Shown here piece after piece: positions 1 to 6,948 of a stretch of 30,698 nt of DNA. The notes beneath the pieces were generated by a model. That model was not told the DNA's origin. It was given only the letters and a program-made list of their open reading frames with translations, and ran no database searches. Source of the DNA: Bacillota bacterium (lineage in GTDB: Bacteria > Bacillota > Clostridia > Christensenellales > JAEXRW01); NCBI GenBank assembly GCA_023454175.1, contig JAEXRW010000026.1:1-30698 (forward strand), read 5' to 3'. How positions within the stretch are numbered: position 1 is the first letter of the stretch; each line of letters opens with the position of its first letter. The position numbers were made by a program, and so were the translations under genes.

Positions 1-55
1 CATAATGCCGTCCATCACTTCAATCATACTAGACCAGCTTTTGCCCTTGATTACA

Positions 56-101
56 AAACCCCTACTCAGTTTAAGAATGAGCAGGGGTTCTAACCTTTTT
101 A
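56..101. terminator. Bidirectional hairpin terminator downstream of MFS gene
   Basis: A stem of about 12 bp (aacccctactca paired with tgagcaggggtt, one mismatch) is followed by a T run on the plus strand and by TTTTG on the minus strand. It lies about 45 bases beyond the stop of the minus-strand MFS gene and probably ends that transcript. It may also end a plus-strand gene left of the window. Bases 1-55 hold nothing I recognise. Confidence 0.7.
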
Positions 102-143
102 TTGTCCACTAAGGGTTGACCAGTTCATCTTGGGCGGTTCTTT

Positions 144-1412
144 TTAATTCTGTTGGAGCACTTCGGGTTTGTCCTCTTCCTTGACCCGTACCTGGTTTCT
201 TTTCAAGAGCGGGCTCGTACTGAAAAGCGTCCAGAGGAGACCCGCTCCCGCTATGGCTGCCGCGGAGACGGCCGTGAAGCCTAAAGCGGTGCCTTTCGCG
301 GTAATAAGGAGGCCGATCACAAGCGGCGACGCCCCCCTTCCCAAACTGCGCAGGACGTTGAAAATGGAATTCATGCGCCCCCTGTGCGAGGACGGAGAAT
401 AGTTCACGAGGAAGGACTGCGCGTCTATCGTATTGAGTATCTCACCTGTCGTGAAGAGGAACATGGACAGGTAGAAGAAGGACAGGTCCCGTACGAAGAT
501 CAGCATGCAGTATGCCACAGCATACAGTATTCCCGCGATCGTGGCTGCCCGCAGGGGCCGCCAGCGGCGGATGAGCGCTGTGATCACGGGTGTGAGGATG
601 ATCACGAGCAGGCCGTTGAAGCTGGCGAGCATGCCGTACTGGGCCGCCCCGTCGGCAAACAGATCCTTCATCTGGATGGGAAGCACAAATGCCCACTGCG
701 AATAGGAAAACTCGTAAATCATCATGATCAGGGCAAAGAACAGGATCACCTTGCGTTCTTTCAGTACGCTCCATACCGAGCCTTCCTGATATTTTTCCAT
801 GCGGTTGGCATCCTCTCCCGCATCCGGGCTATCCTTTTGCGGGAGGGTCTCTTTTACGAAGACCGCTATAAGGATGGTCATGACGATGGTCGTAAATGCA
901 TCACCGATGAATACCAGGAAAAGGAGGTCCTTGAACAATAGTCCCCCGATCATGGGCCCTACAGCGAAACCAAGGTTAGCCCCCATGTACAGGAAGGATA
1001 CGGCTTCTTTCCGGTTGCCGATATGCGTCAGGTCCCCCGTCACCGCGTCCATGGCCGCGTTGGTCATGGCGTAGAAATTGGAGGCAACGATAATCAGGAT
1101 GACCATGGCAATGGACGGCTGCAGGAGCCCGCAGACCATGTACGTGGCCGCGCCCAGCAGCTGAAAGATGATAATCAGCTTTTTACGTCCGAATTTATCC
1201 GCGAGCTTTCCGCCCAGCAGGACAGCCGGGAACTGCGTGAGCAGCAAGGCCGCCATGCACCATCCGGCGGCTTCTTCGCTGAAGCCGATCTTGCCTGTCA
1301 GGATGAGTGTCAGAAGCGGGTGCACGAAAGCACCCAGGCTGTTGATCACGCGCGCCGTGAACAGGACGTATATTTCCTTGGGCAGCCCCTTGTATCGCTG
1401 CAGCAGTTTCAT
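144..1412 (-). CDS. MFS transporter
   Basis: Predicted integral membrane protein of 422 residues with about 12 hydrophobic segments in two halves, the normal size for the major facilitator superfamily. The loop between helices 2 and 3 carries the MFS signature GGKLADKFGRKK (around residues 67-78). A charged central loop (about residues 195-215) separates the two halves. The family moves small solutes or drugs across the cytoplasmic membrane using an ion gradient. The fold resembles drug-efflux (DHA1-like) members, but the substrate cannot be read from sequence. The ATG at 1412 is preceded by only a weak purine-rich site. It is a single-gene unit ending at the hairpin near 56-101. Confidence 0.88.
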   Translation of the reverse strand: MKLLQRYKGLPKEIYVLFTARVINSLGAFVHPLLTLILTGKIGFSEEAAGWCMAALLLTQFPAVLLGGKLADKFGRKKLIIIFQLLGAATYMVCGLLQPSIAMVILIIVASNFYAMTNAAMDAVTGDLTHIGNRKEAVSFLYMGANLGFAVGPMIGGLLFKDLLFLVFIGDAFTTIVMTILIAVFVKETLPQKDSPDAGEDANRMEKYQEGSVWSVLKERKVILFFALIMMIYEFSYSQWAFVLPIQMKDLFADGAAQYGMLASFNGLLVIILTPVITALIRRWRPLRAATIAGILYAVAYCMLIFVRDLSFFYLSMFLFTTGEILNTIDAQSFLVNYSPSSHRGRMNSIFNVLRSLGRGASPLVIGLLITAKGTALGFTAVSAAAIAGAGLLWTLFSTSPLLKRNQVRVKEEDKPEVLQQN

Positions 1413-1643
1413 GATGTGAATCGTCTCTTTTCGTAAGTCCTGTTATAGTAACACAGATCGTTTTGGAATGGAATAGCCAAATGAGGGGCTGGGCGAAGGT
1501 ACCAATCGCGAATGTGTGTAAGCAAGTCTAGTAAGGACTTGTTTCTCGAATCATTGGAAACAATATCTAATACATATGGTATCGGCAATTAATTATGTGG
1601 CTTGGTTATGCTTTAACTGCTTTATTGGGAAAGGATGATAGAT

Positions 1644-2795
1644 TTGAAAAGCAGTATGATAGTCAAAATATCACTGTTGATATTGGTTCTAATGCTCTCA
1701 ATGTTACTAAGCGGTTGCTTGGATGCAAAAAGCTTCTCGTCGAATACTCCATTGGAAACGACAGCAGGGATACCGGCAACCGCCTCGAAAGGGATAGCAA
1801 TCACCCCACAAATAGATAAAGATGTACCCTATCTTATCGACTACGTCTATACGCGAGAATTGGTCACGAGTTACTATCACCTGTATGGAAACGTGTTGGA
1901 TGATTTTGCGGAGATTTACTTAACCAATAACAGCAGTGTTACTTCGTCCTTTTTGGTGGAAACCCAGATAGATGGATATAGTTCTGTCTCATCGGATACC
2001 GTCGATGTTGCGCCTGGAGAACGCAAGGAAGTCCGTCAAAACCCGCGCTTGATCCCTGAATCTATGGAAAAGCTGAATGCCCAGCGCTATGCAAATTTTG
2101 TCATTCGGGTCACGCTGCTCACGGAAGGCGAAGATGAACTTCTTTTAACTGAAAGTAAAGAAATATTGCTTTATTCGCGCCGCGACTATACATGGGTAGA
2201 CGGATGTGACTTGCAGGAGAATCGTGATTTCCTGGCCGCATATGTGACCCCAAACGATCCCGCAGTGGAAGAGCTGCTCCGCCGCGCGGCCAATCACACA
2301 TCTTCCGGGATCATATGGTCTGGATACGGCGGTCACCTCCATGATGATGACGGAGGCCTGTGGGACCGTCTGCAGGCGGTCTGGAAGGCTGAAAAGGAGT
2401 TTAATCTGACGTATGTGAGCACCTGGGTATCGTTTACGCCGGAGGCATCCCAGCGGATGCGGCTGCCGTTTGAAGTACTGGAGCAGTCGGGAGGCAACTG
2501 CATTGAACTGGTGAACTTGTTTGCCTCCGCTGTGGAAGCGATGGACCTGGAGTGTTCCATTGTGCTCATCCCGGGGCATGCGTATCTGGCTGTCCGAACG
2601 GATCAGGAGAACGCCAATTACTATTTCATCGAGACTACGTTGGTCGGACAGGCGGATTTCGATGCTGCCGCGAAGGTTGGCAGCAGTAACTGGGATAGGG
2701 ATGGCCCGAAGATAGATGCTGGGGAAGAGTATTATGGCTGGGTCAATATCGGCGATGCCAGGAAGCAGGGGATCCTGCCAGTACCCTGGCGGTGA
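1644..2795 (+). CDS. Lipoprotein with transglutaminase-like domain
   Basis: About 383 residues. The N-terminus is a lipoprotein signal: KSSMIVK, a hydrophobic core, then the lipobox LLSGC with the Cys at about residue 25, so the mature protein should be lipid-anchored outside the membrane. The C-terminal third has a transglutaminase-like papain-fold pattern: Cys in GGNCIEL (about 286), His in PGHAYLAV (about 312) and an acidic residue in YYFIETT (about 330) as the third catalytic position. Such domains act as cysteine peptidases, cross-linkers or amidases, and the substrate here is unknown. The middle region (about 60-180) looks like an extracellular beta-rich domain. I prefer the TTG at 1644 because aaagga sits about 8 bases upstream. 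An in-frame ATG at 1635 abuts that site. Confidence 0.75.
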   Translation: MKSSMIVKISLLILVLMLSMLLSGCLDAKSFSSNTPLETTAGIPATASKGIAITPQIDKDVPYLIDYVYTRELVTSYYHLYGNVLDDFAEIYLTNNSSVTSSFLVETQIDGYSSVSSDTVDVAPGERKEVRQNPRLIPESMEKLNAQRYANFVIRVTLLTEGEDELLLTESKEILLYSRRDYTWVDGCDLQENRDFLAAYVTPNDPAVEELLRRAANHTSSGIIWSGYGGHLHDDDGGLWDRLQAVWKAEKEFNLTYVSTWVSFTPEASQRMRLPFEVLEQSGGNCIELVNLFASAVEAMDLECSIVLIPGHAYLAVRTDQENANYYFIETTLVGQADFDAAAKVGSSNWDRDGPKIDAGEEYYGWVNIGDARKQGILPVPWR

Positions 2796-2874
2796 GTATC
2801 GGAATTAGCAAGTGTATAGGTTTTAAGGGGCCAGCAAAATAACATATAGCCACAGAGAGCGGCCTGTCATTTTA

Positions 2875-2975
2875 GGAGAGAAGGATGTTTGCTCAGGCTT
2901 TGGATGGTCACATCTGGCGGCACAGCTTTTCTGTTTCCGTTCTACCCGAAGCACTTAGCGCATGTTCGAGTTCCT
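2875..2975. repeat. tRNA-Ser-like repeat, degenerate copy 1
   Basis: This is a worn copy of the element at 4021-4155 and 4999-5140. It keeps gagaagga near the left end, then the core tggatggtcacatctggc and cacagctttt, then gttcgag near the right end. It lacks the central hairpin seen in the other two copies. It lies between the lipoprotein and the CPBP protease gene. Confidence 0.6.
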
Positions 2976-2995
2976 AAAGCAGTTCGTGTAAAGAT

Positions 2996-3026
2996 AAAGA
3001 GACCATTCTATAATGGCCTCTTTTTT
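2996..3026 (+). terminator. Rho-independent terminator
   Basis: The stem aaagagaccatt pairs with aatggcctcttt (one mismatch) around a short loop and is followed by six T. It is oriented to end plus-strand transcription, probably from the lipoprotein gene 200 bases upstream, just before the convergent CPBP gene. Confidence 0.7.
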
Positions 3027-3057
3027 GTATATCTGTTGCATAAAGTCCACTAACTAC

Positions 3058-3918
3058 TTAGAGAACAGGTTTTTGTATGAATTTCTTTCGGCGGCTGTGG
3101 AGCACAAACAGTACCAGTACAATGATGAATGAAAGCGCCTGGGCGATGGCAATGCGGACCGTCTGCATCTCGTCTGCTCCGGTAGCCGTTGTAACGTGCA
3201 GGAGGTTGGCGCTGGCATTGTTTATGAAGTGCGCCGCCATCCCCGCCCATAATGACCCGGTGAGCTTTAGAAGCATGCAAAACTGGATCGCGAGCAAGGT
3301 GCTGGTCGTTACCAGCAGGAGGCCGGCCATCAGGGCGCCCATGGCAGACTGTTCCCCGTCCAGTACATTGCGCACCGGCTGTGCGATATGCCAGATGCCA
3401 AATAGGATGGAGGAGAAAATGCACGCCTTCGCAAATGAATATTTTTCTTCCATGAGCCGCAGGAAAAGTCCGCGGAAAATGCCTTCCTCCATCACCACAT
3501 TGATGATGTTCCCCACGATGCAGATGAGAACGAACAGTAGTCCGTCCTGCATGCCCCTGTTGCCCTGAATGGCATAGCTGGTGACATAAAACTGCAGGGT
3601 GGGCGTATTCCCCGATGATGCCTGTATCAACATTTCGGCACCGTAGGCCACGGCAAAGACGCCGATGCCCAGCAGCAGGCCCCACAGCGTTCCTTTGATG
3701 AATTGCTTTGACCGGAAGCCGATATCCGCCCATTTGTATTTCAGTGCGCAAAGCGCCAGCGCCAGCAGGGCTATGCCGAGCAGCTTATGGATAAAGGCTT
3801 CCCCGATAATGGTTTGATCTGTTCGGATCACGAGATATTCTATCCCCCTGAGAATAAAACAAATGAGAAAGAACACGAGGATGAATGGGATGGGTCTTGA
3901 TCTGGCATTTTTGATCAT
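3058..3918 (-). CDS. CPBP family intramembrane metalloprotease
   Basis: A 286-residue polytopic membrane protein with about eight hydrophobic segments. It carries the CPBP/Abi (type II CAAX prenyl endopeptidase-like) motifs in order: EEGIFRG (EExxxR), SILFGIWH (FxxxH) and HFINN (HxxxN/B). Those Glu and His residues form the intramembrane active site in this family. Bacterial members are linked to bacteriocin self-immunity or membrane protein processing; the substrate here is unknown. The open frame extends 30 codons further upstream, but the ATG at 3918 has an ideal aaaggag site, so I use it. A promoter is visible at 3972-4001. The gene sits between tRNA-Ser-like repeat copies 1 and 2. Confidence 0.88.
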   Translation of the reverse strand: MIKNARSRPIPFILVFFLICFILRGIEYLVIRTDQTIIGEAFIHKLLGIALLALALCALKYKWADIGFRSKQFIKGTLWGLLLGIGVFAVAYGAEMLIQASSGNTPTLQFYVTSYAIQGNRGMQDGLLFVLICIVGNIINVVMEEGIFRGLFLRLMEEKYSFAKACIFSSILFGIWHIAQPVRNVLDGEQSAMGALMAGLLLVTTSTLLAIQFCMLLKLTGSLWAGMAAHFINNASANLLHVTTATGADEMQTVRIAIAQALSFIIVLVLFVLHSRRKKFIQKPVL

Positions 3919-3971
3919 GGGATACTCCTTTGTTATAAAGTAAGAATTGAATAAGTTATATGTCCTTGCAG

Positions 3972-4001
3972 AGTATAGCAAACACAGTCCGACCAGTTCA
4001 A
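3972..4001 (-). promoter_or_regulatory. Promoter of the CPBP protease gene
   Basis: Read on the minus strand, TTGAAC (3996-4001) and TATACT (3972-3977) are 18 bases apart, with a TGn extension before the -10 box. This is a good housekeeping-sigma promoter about 55 bases before the chosen ATG at 3918, which supports the shorter start. Confidence 0.6.
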
Positions 4002-4020
4002 TACACATGCTGACTTATTT

Positions 4021-4155
4021 GGCGGAGAAGGAGGATTCGATGTTGTTCCATCCTTGGATGGCCGCATCCGGCATCACAGCTTTTACTTCTTTATGTTCCG
4101 CGCGACGCATAGCAAACGCTCTGCTGGAGCGTTTGCTATAGCGCGTGTTCGAAGC
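4021..4155. repeat. tRNA-Ser-like repeat, copy 2
   Basis: The left 20 bases match the 3' end of tRNA-Ser(GCU) at 5197-5217 apart from one missing G. The core tggatggccgcatccggc and tcacagctttta follows. A perfect 13-bp hairpin (atagcaaacgctc at 4109-4121, its complement at 4127-4139) comes before the right end at gtgttcgaa. It has the same layout as copy 3 at 4999-5140 and lies between the CPBP protease and the methyltransferase. Confidence 0.75.
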
Positions 4156-4175
4156 CCATCTATATTTGAATGTCC

Positions 4176-4790
4176 TTACTTAATCCCGACTAAAATGAAA
4201 AGCGAGTAAGAAACCTTTTCACCATTTACTTCTTTGCTGTTATGGTAGAAATTCTGAATTTGTACATTTGAAAAACCAGCTTTGCATAACTGGTCGGATA
4301 TACTTGCCTGATTAAAGCCGTTGTGTCCTTTAAAATCCGGTTCATTAGCATGAAAACGTCCATCATCCTCATCCAAATCCACAACCAATATACTTCCTCC
4401 ATAATTCAGTAAATCATAAAACCGAGAAAAGATGCTATCAATATCCTCAATATGATGCAGCGCCATCGATGAAAAAATATAATCAAAACGCAAATCTGCT
4501 GGTGCATTCGATATTAAATCAACGCACATCGCGGTTATGTTTTGTTTCATTAGGCTATCTATCTTTTGCCTGACCTTTCCGATCATGCCCTCGGAATTAT
4601 CCACAAGGATCAGGGAGTGAAAACTATCCGCCAATTGGAAGCCGATAAGACCTGTGCCACAGCCAAATTCCATGGCCGTCTTTTGCTGCCCACCATTAAT
4701 TAAAGATCTTATTTTGTCGGCAATGATCTTTGCTCTTTGTGTTCTGATATCGGTGTCCCAATTTGCTGCTTGCGAATCAAAGTATTCCAT
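4176..4790 (-). CDS. Class I SAM-dependent methyltransferase
   Basis: A 204-residue cytosolic enzyme with a Rossmann-type SAM-binding core. Motif I is MEFGCGTGLIGFQLA (about residues 40-54), the acidic end of strand 2 is ILVDNSEGM (about 61-69), and FSSMALHHIEDID (about 106-118) is the post-motif helix typical of the methyltransferase 11/12 group. The substrate cannot be assigned; relatives methylate small molecules such as quinones or tRNA bases. The ATG at 4790 has only a modest gaggtg site upstream. The gene is clearly more AT-rich than argS, serS or ychF and is bracketed by tRNA-Ser-like repeat copies 2 and 3, which suggests acquisition by transfer. Confidence 0.85.
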   Translation of the reverse strand: MEYFDSQAANWDTDIRTQRAKIIADKIRSLINGGQQKTAMEFGCGTGLIGFQLADSFHSLILVDNSEGMIGKVRQKIDSLMKQNITAMCVDLISNAPADLRFDYIFSSMALHHIEDIDSIFSRFYDLLNYGGSILVVDLDEDDGRFHANEPDFKGHNGFNQASISDQLCKAGFSNVQIQNFYHNSKEVNGEKVSYSLFILVGIK

Positions 4791-4998
4791 TCCCGTAGCA
4801 CCTCACCATTTACGAATATGGTTTTTATATATTATCATTCTGAAACGAAAATACCAAATCAAATATGCACAATTGACTTCCTCCTAAATTTTGTAAGGGT
4901 ACTAATATTTATTAACAGATACGAATTCATTTTCCGTATAGCTGTGTTCAAATCCCTCTGTAAATTACTCAATAAAGAAAGACCACTATCTATGTTTG

Positions 4999-5140
4999 GG
5001 CGGAGAAGGAGGGATTCGATATTGTTCAATCCTTGGGTGGCCGCATCTGGCGTCACAGCTTGTATACCTTTTCGTTCCACCCGCCTCGCTGCAAACGTAC
5101 CACAGGTACGTTTGCTATAGCTCGGGTTCGAATCCCTCCA
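4999..5140. repeat. tRNA-Ser-like repeat, copy 3 (best preserved)
   Basis: The left 21 bases (4999-5019) are identical to the 3' portion of tRNA-Ser(GCU) at 5197-5217, in the same orientation. The ends form a 12-bp perfect inverted repeat, ggagggattcga (5008-5019) and tcgaatccctcc (5128-5139). The core ccgcatctggcgtcacagct is shared with the other copies. An 11-bp perfect hairpin (gcaaacgtacc at 5091-5101, complement 5105-5115) has a 3-base loop. A spurious open frame crosses the element. The rest of 4791-5195 holds the methyltransferase upstream region and the tRNA terminator. Confidence 0.8.
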
Positions 5141-5158
5141 ACGATAACCTTTGATCAT

Positions 5159-5195
5159 AAAAGAGATACCCTTGCGTTGCAGGGGTATCTCTTTA
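5159..5195 (-). terminator. Terminator of the tRNA-Ser transcription unit
   Basis: The minus-strand hairpin aaagagataccc(c)tgc / gcaagggtatctcttt with a short loop is followed by T residues. It begins immediately after the encoded CCA end of tRNA-Ser(GCU), so it should end the two-tRNA transcript. Confidence 0.75.
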
Positions 5196-5290
5196 TGGCG
5201 GAGAAGGAGGGATTCGAACCCTCGCGCCGGTTTTAGCCAGCCTACTCCCTTAGCAGGGGAGCCCCTTCGGCCAAACTTGGGTACTTCTCC
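5196..5290 (-). tRNA. tRNA-Ser(GCU)
   Basis: This is a 95-base class II tRNA with an encoded CCA end. The acceptor stem GGAGAAG pairs with CTTCTCC. The anticodon loop reads CTGCTAA, giving anticodon GCU for AGC/AGU serine codons. A long variable arm follows, and the T arm contains GGTTCGAATCC. It lies downstream of tRNA-Ser(UGA) in the same direction. Its 3' 21 bases are duplicated in the repeat at 4999-5019, and with one deletion at 4021-4040. Confidence 0.96.
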
Positions 5291-5345
5291 ATATGCCGAT
5301 ATCTATATGGTTTATTGCGCCTGTCTAACCAGGGTGGATGCACTT

Positions 5346-5437
<92 letters not shown>

Positions 5438-5473
5438 AAAAATGCCCCGGTTGATTTCAAAAGACGCTTTCAT

Positions 5474-5503
5474 AGTATATCAAACGAGCTGAAACATTGT
5501 CAA
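5474..5503 (-). promoter_or_regulatory. Strong promoter of the tRNA-Ser pair
   Basis: On the minus strand a perfect -35 TTGACA (5498-5503) is followed 18 bases later by an extended -10, TGaTATACT (TATACT at 5474-5479). It sits about 37 bases before tRNA-Ser(UGA) and after the serS stop codon, so the tRNAs need not depend on serS read-through. Confidence 0.8.
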
Positions 5504-5541
5504 TACGATGCAGCCAGCTGCCAAAATACCGCATTTCTGCC

Positions 5542-6813
5542 TTATTCCATCACGTCAAAACCGGCATACGGCACGAGCACTTCCGGGATCGTGACGCTGC
5601 CATCGCTGTTTTGATAGTTTTCCAGGATGGCTGCCATCGTGCGCCCCACGGCCACGCCCGAGCCGTTCAAGGTGTGCACAAACTGCGGCTTTTCGCCCTT
5701 GGCCGGACGGTATTTGATGTCTGCGCGCCGTGCCTGGAAATCTTCAAAATTACTGCACGAGCTGATCTCCACATACCGTCCGTAGCTGGGCATCCACACT
5801 TCCAGGTCGTATGTTTTGGCGGAGCAGAAGCCGATGTCCCCCGTGCTCAGCGCCATTACCCGGTACGGCAGTTTGAGCAGCTGCAGTACCCGCTCTGCGT
5901 CGCGTGTCAGCTTTTCATGTTCTTCGTATGAGTCCTCGGGCCGTGTGAATTTCACGAGTTCCACCTTGTCGAATTGATGGTTGCGGATCAGGCCCCGCGT
6001 GTCCCTGCCCGCACTGCCCGCCTCGGAGCGGAAGCATGCGCTGTAGGCACAGTAAGATAACGGCAGGTTTTCCCCTTCCAGCACGCTCTCCCGGTGCATA
6101 TTGGTCACCGGCACCTCGGCGGTGGGGATGAGGAAATAGTCTGTCCCCGCAAGCTTGAATGCATCTTCTTCAAATTTCGGCAGTTGCCCCGTACCCGTCA
6201 TGGAGCGGCGGTGCACGATATATGGCGGCAGCACCTCGGTATAGCCATTGGCGCTGTGCGTATCCATAAAAAAGTTGATGATCGCCCGCTCCAGCCTGGC
6301 GCCCGCCCCGCGGTGGAAGGCGAACCGCGCGCCTGTAACTTTGCCGGCGGATGCAAAATCCAGCGTCCCCAGCACATCGCCGATATCCCAGTGCGCCCTG
6401 GGCTCGAACTCAAACTGCCGCGGCGTGCCCCACCTGCGCACCTCCGCATTGTCCGCGTCGGATGCGCCCTCCGGTACGCTGGCATGCGGCGTATTGGGGA
6501 TGGTAAGCAGCAGGTACTCCGCCTCTTCCTCCACCGAACGCACCTTTTCATCCAGCGCGGCGATCTTTTCCGATACGGATCTCATCTCGGCCAGCAATTG
6601 CTCCGCCTCTGCATTTTTCCCTTCCTTTTTCAGTCTGGGTATCAGTGCAGAGCCTTCGTTGCGCCGGGCTTTCAATGACTCAACTTCGACCAGCAGCGCC
6701 CGCTTCTGCGCATCCAGCTCCAGGATCCCCGAAATGGAAAAACCGCCATGCCGTTTGTCCAGCGCCGCCTGCACTTCTTCGGGGTTGCTCCGTATCCTTC
6801 GTATATCCAGCAT
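5542..6813 (-). CDS. serS: Seryl-tRNA synthetase
   Basis: Class II synthetase that activates serine and charges tRNA-Ser (and tRNA-Sec where present) in the cytosol. The 423 residues are the usual length. An N-terminal helical arm (about residues 25-105, charged and coiled-coil-like) grips the long variable arm of tRNA-Ser. Motif 2 is FRSEAGSAGRDTRGLIRNHQF and motif 3 is GVAVGRTMAAILENYQ near the C-terminus. The frame stays open for 42 more codons, but that stretch is repeat sequence (6847-6904). The ATG at 6813 has a strong aaaaggag site and gives the standard N-terminus MLDIRRIRSNPEEV. The gene follows argS and precedes its own two tRNA substrates. No T-box leader is visible. Confidence 0.97.
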   Translation of the reverse strand: MLDIRRIRSNPEEVQAALDKRHGGFSISGILELDAQKRALLVEVESLKARRNEGSALIPRLKKEGKNAEAEQLLAEMRSVSEKIAALDEKVRSVEEEAEYLLLTIPNTPHASVPEGASDADNAEVRRWGTPRQFEFEPRAHWDIGDVLGTLDFASAGKVTGARFAFHRGAGARLERAIINFFMDTHSANGYTEVLPPYIVHRRSMTGTGQLPKFEEDAFKLAGTDYFLIPTAEVPVTNMHRESVLEGENLPLSYCAYSACFRSEAGSAGRDTRGLIRNHQFDKVELVKFTRPEDSYEEHEKLTRDAERVLQLLKLPYRVMALSTGDIGFCSAKTYDLEVWMPSYGRYVEISSCSNFEDFQARRADIKYRPAKGEKPQFVHTLNGSGVAVGRTMAAILENYQNSDGSVTIPEVLVPYAGFDVME

Positions 6814-6846
6814 ATTAACTCCTTTTCCAGGGTGGACTTCGGCAGT

Positions 6847-6904
6847 CCCCCCTAGATACCTCGCTACGCTTCGCGTGGCCGCTCGGATACCCCCCTGCCT
6901 GATA
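6847..6904. repeat. Dispersed C-rich hairpin repeat (family F), copy 1
   Basis: The consensus ccccccta.(g)tacctcgctacgc ... gcg..cgctcggataccccccct is shared with 15217-15284 and, in shortened form, with 15367-15397. It occupies the 135-base gap between argS and serS and creates a false upstream extension of the serS frame. Confidence 0.75.
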
Positions 6905-6948
6905 GGTATGCCTTGCGCCGTCACGCCGCCGCGCGGCATGAATTTATA

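Noticed and set aside
4596..4604. Perfect DnaA-box sequence ttatccaca
   Set aside because: It is a single site inside the methyltransferase coding sequence, with no cluster of boxes and no AT-rich unwinding element; probably chance.
4021..5140. Resemblance of the gene-repeat-gene layout to an integron cassette array
   Set aside because: The repeat ends do not fit the RYYYAAC/GTTRRRY boxes of attC sites, no integrase is present, and the CPBP gene has its own promoter.
4859..5158. Minus-strand frame of 99 codons through repeat copy 3, and the plus-strand frames through both tRNA genes
   Set aside because: They are translations of tRNA and repeat sequence (peptides such as RWRDSNPSYS), a familiar source of false genes.
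2790..5300. CRISPR array suggested by repeated units
   Set aside because: Units are about 100-140 bases, diverged, and separated by whole genes rather than short spacers; no cas genes are present.
6814..6948. T-box leader for serS (agggtgg seen near the gap)
   Set aside because: The match is on the wrong strand, the gap is only 135 bases, and no terminator or specifier stem fits.
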